Of a DNA stretch of 6,339 bases, positions 5,887-6,339 are shown in pieces. Position 1 is the stretch's first letter; every line of letters starts with the position of its first letter. Under the pieces are notes generated by a model. The model worked only from the letters and a program-made list of their open reading frames with translations, had not been told where the DNA came from and searched no databases. Both the position numbers and the translations under genes were made by a program. The DNA comes from Bacteroidales bacterium. GTDB taxonomy: Bacteria; Bacteroidota; Bacteroidia; Bacteroidales; JAADJA01. The stretch is from contig JAOZLR010000047.1 of the NCBI GenBank assembly GCA_029934735.1, forward strand, positions 1 through 6,339, written 5' to 3'.

Positions 5887-6111
5887 ATGGACACAGTTGT
5901 AATAAAATCGCAGTTACAAAAGATGATAGATCAGCAGGATGATATAAGTGTGCTTGAGGCCATTTATACGTTACTTCAGAAAACCAGCCTTAACCCGGTT
6001 TTGAAATACAAATTAACGGAAAGAGCCAAAATGTCGGAGGATGATATTAATGCCGGCAGATTATTAACAAAACAGGAAGTGATCGAAAGAACAAACAGTA
6101 TTGTTAAATGA
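5887..6111 (+). CDS. Type II toxin-antitoxin system antitoxin (putative)
   Basis: This 74-residue protein is the likely antitoxin of the RelE/ParE-like toxin that follows. Residues 1-31 look like a helical N-terminal part (MDTVVIKSQLQKMIDQQDDI, then SVLEAIYTLLQ). The segment SEDDINAGRLLTKQEVIERT at 50-69 resembles the toxin-binding tail of small addiction-module antitoxins common in Bacteroidetes. No clear ribbon-helix-helix, AbrB or helix-turn-helix motif is visible, so its DNA-binding mode is uncertain. The ATG at 5887 follows an A/T-rich leader. The stop codon overlaps the toxin start (ATGA at 6108-6111), indicating translational coupling, the usual order and spacing for such pairs. Small size, position and partner carry most of the evidence. 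Confidence 0.8.
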   Translation: MDTVVIKSQLQKMIDQQDDISVLEAIYTLLQKTSLNPVLKYKLTERAKMSEDDINAGRLLTKQEVIERTNSIVK

Positions 6112-6339
6112 AGTTGTTGTACACTGAACAAGCTCTTGAAAGTTTTGAGGAAGCCCTATCTTTTATTTCTTCTGAAGTTTTACATCTGAAATTGATGGAA
6201 ATAAGAGATGGAATTATTGGAGCAGCCGAATCTCTGTTGGAAAATCCATATATTGGTCAGAAGGAAATTTACCTTGAACATCTGGGTTTAAAACATCGGA
6301 GGATTATTAAAGGAAATTATAAGATTATTTACAGAATAG
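6108..6339 (+). CDS. RelE/ParE-family toxin, 3' end cut by the window
   Basis: The reading frame from ATG at 6108 stays open for 77 codons to the window end, so the C terminus lies outside; family members are usually about 95-100 residues. The N terminus MKLLYTEQALESFEEALSFI fits the first strand and helix of the fold. The helix with LLENPYIGQKE, then LKHRRIIKGNYKIIYRI, matches the core RelE/ParE pattern L..NP..G...., yRR.i.gnY.IiYri. The missing part would be the last strands. RelE types cleave ribosome-bound mRNA and ParE types poison gyrase; with no C terminus I cannot say which this is, though the GNYKIIYRI run is more ParE-like. It is coupled to the antitoxin by the ATGA overlap. Confidence 0.85.
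   Translation, partial: MKLLYTEQALESFEEALSFISSEVLHLKLMEIRDGIIGAAESLLENPYIGQKEIYLEHLGLKHRRIIKGNYKIIYRI

Noticed and set aside
1..6339. CRISPR array, insertion sequence or phage genes
   Set aside because: No regularly spaced direct repeats, transposase, integrase or phage protein is recognisable in any frame.

Overview
This window looks like a chromosomal segment of a Bacteroidetes bacterium, probably Bacteroidales/Marinilabiliales-like. Four observations support this. The porQ gene belongs to the type IX secretion system, which is confined to that phylum. IspH has a Bacteroidetes-style third-cysteine region. Start codons mostly sit behind A/T-rich leaders without Shine-Dalgarno sequences. Several intergenic regions carry TAnnTTTG-like -7 elements. 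All genes lie on the + strand. The assignment rests on protein and motif recognition only; no database search was possible.

Layout: positions 1-350 hold no gene. They contain three inverted repeats (34-188) and a good promoter candidate just before thrS. Next comes the conserved translation block thrS (threonyl-tRNA synthetase), infC (IF3), rpmI (bL35) and rplT (bL20). It has no internal terminator and ends in a strong intrinsic terminator at 3565-3598. The infC gene appears to start at a rare ATA codon behind a GGAGG sequence, a start that ordinary gene callers would miss. This recalls the AUU start through which E. coli IF3 regulates its own synthesis. An imperfect hairpin lies between rpmI and rplT, where L20 autoregulation could act.

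The second unit is porQ (outer-membrane protein of the type IX secretion attachment machinery) followed 12 nt later by ispH (last enzyme of the MEP isoprenoid pathway). It has its own likely promoter, and a weak hairpin terminator follows ispH.

The third unit, at the right edge, is a small type II toxin-antitoxin module: a 74-residue antitoxin whose stop overlaps the ATG of a RelE/ParE-like toxin, which the window end truncates. The 220-nt spacer before it carries several palindromes, including a perfect 16-bp one directly after the probable promoter, a plausible autoregulatory operator.

Most of the window is ordinary housekeeping sequence. The points most worth a second look are the infC start codon, the rpmI-rplT hairpin and the toxin-antitoxin control region. 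I found no clear evidence of a wholly new system.
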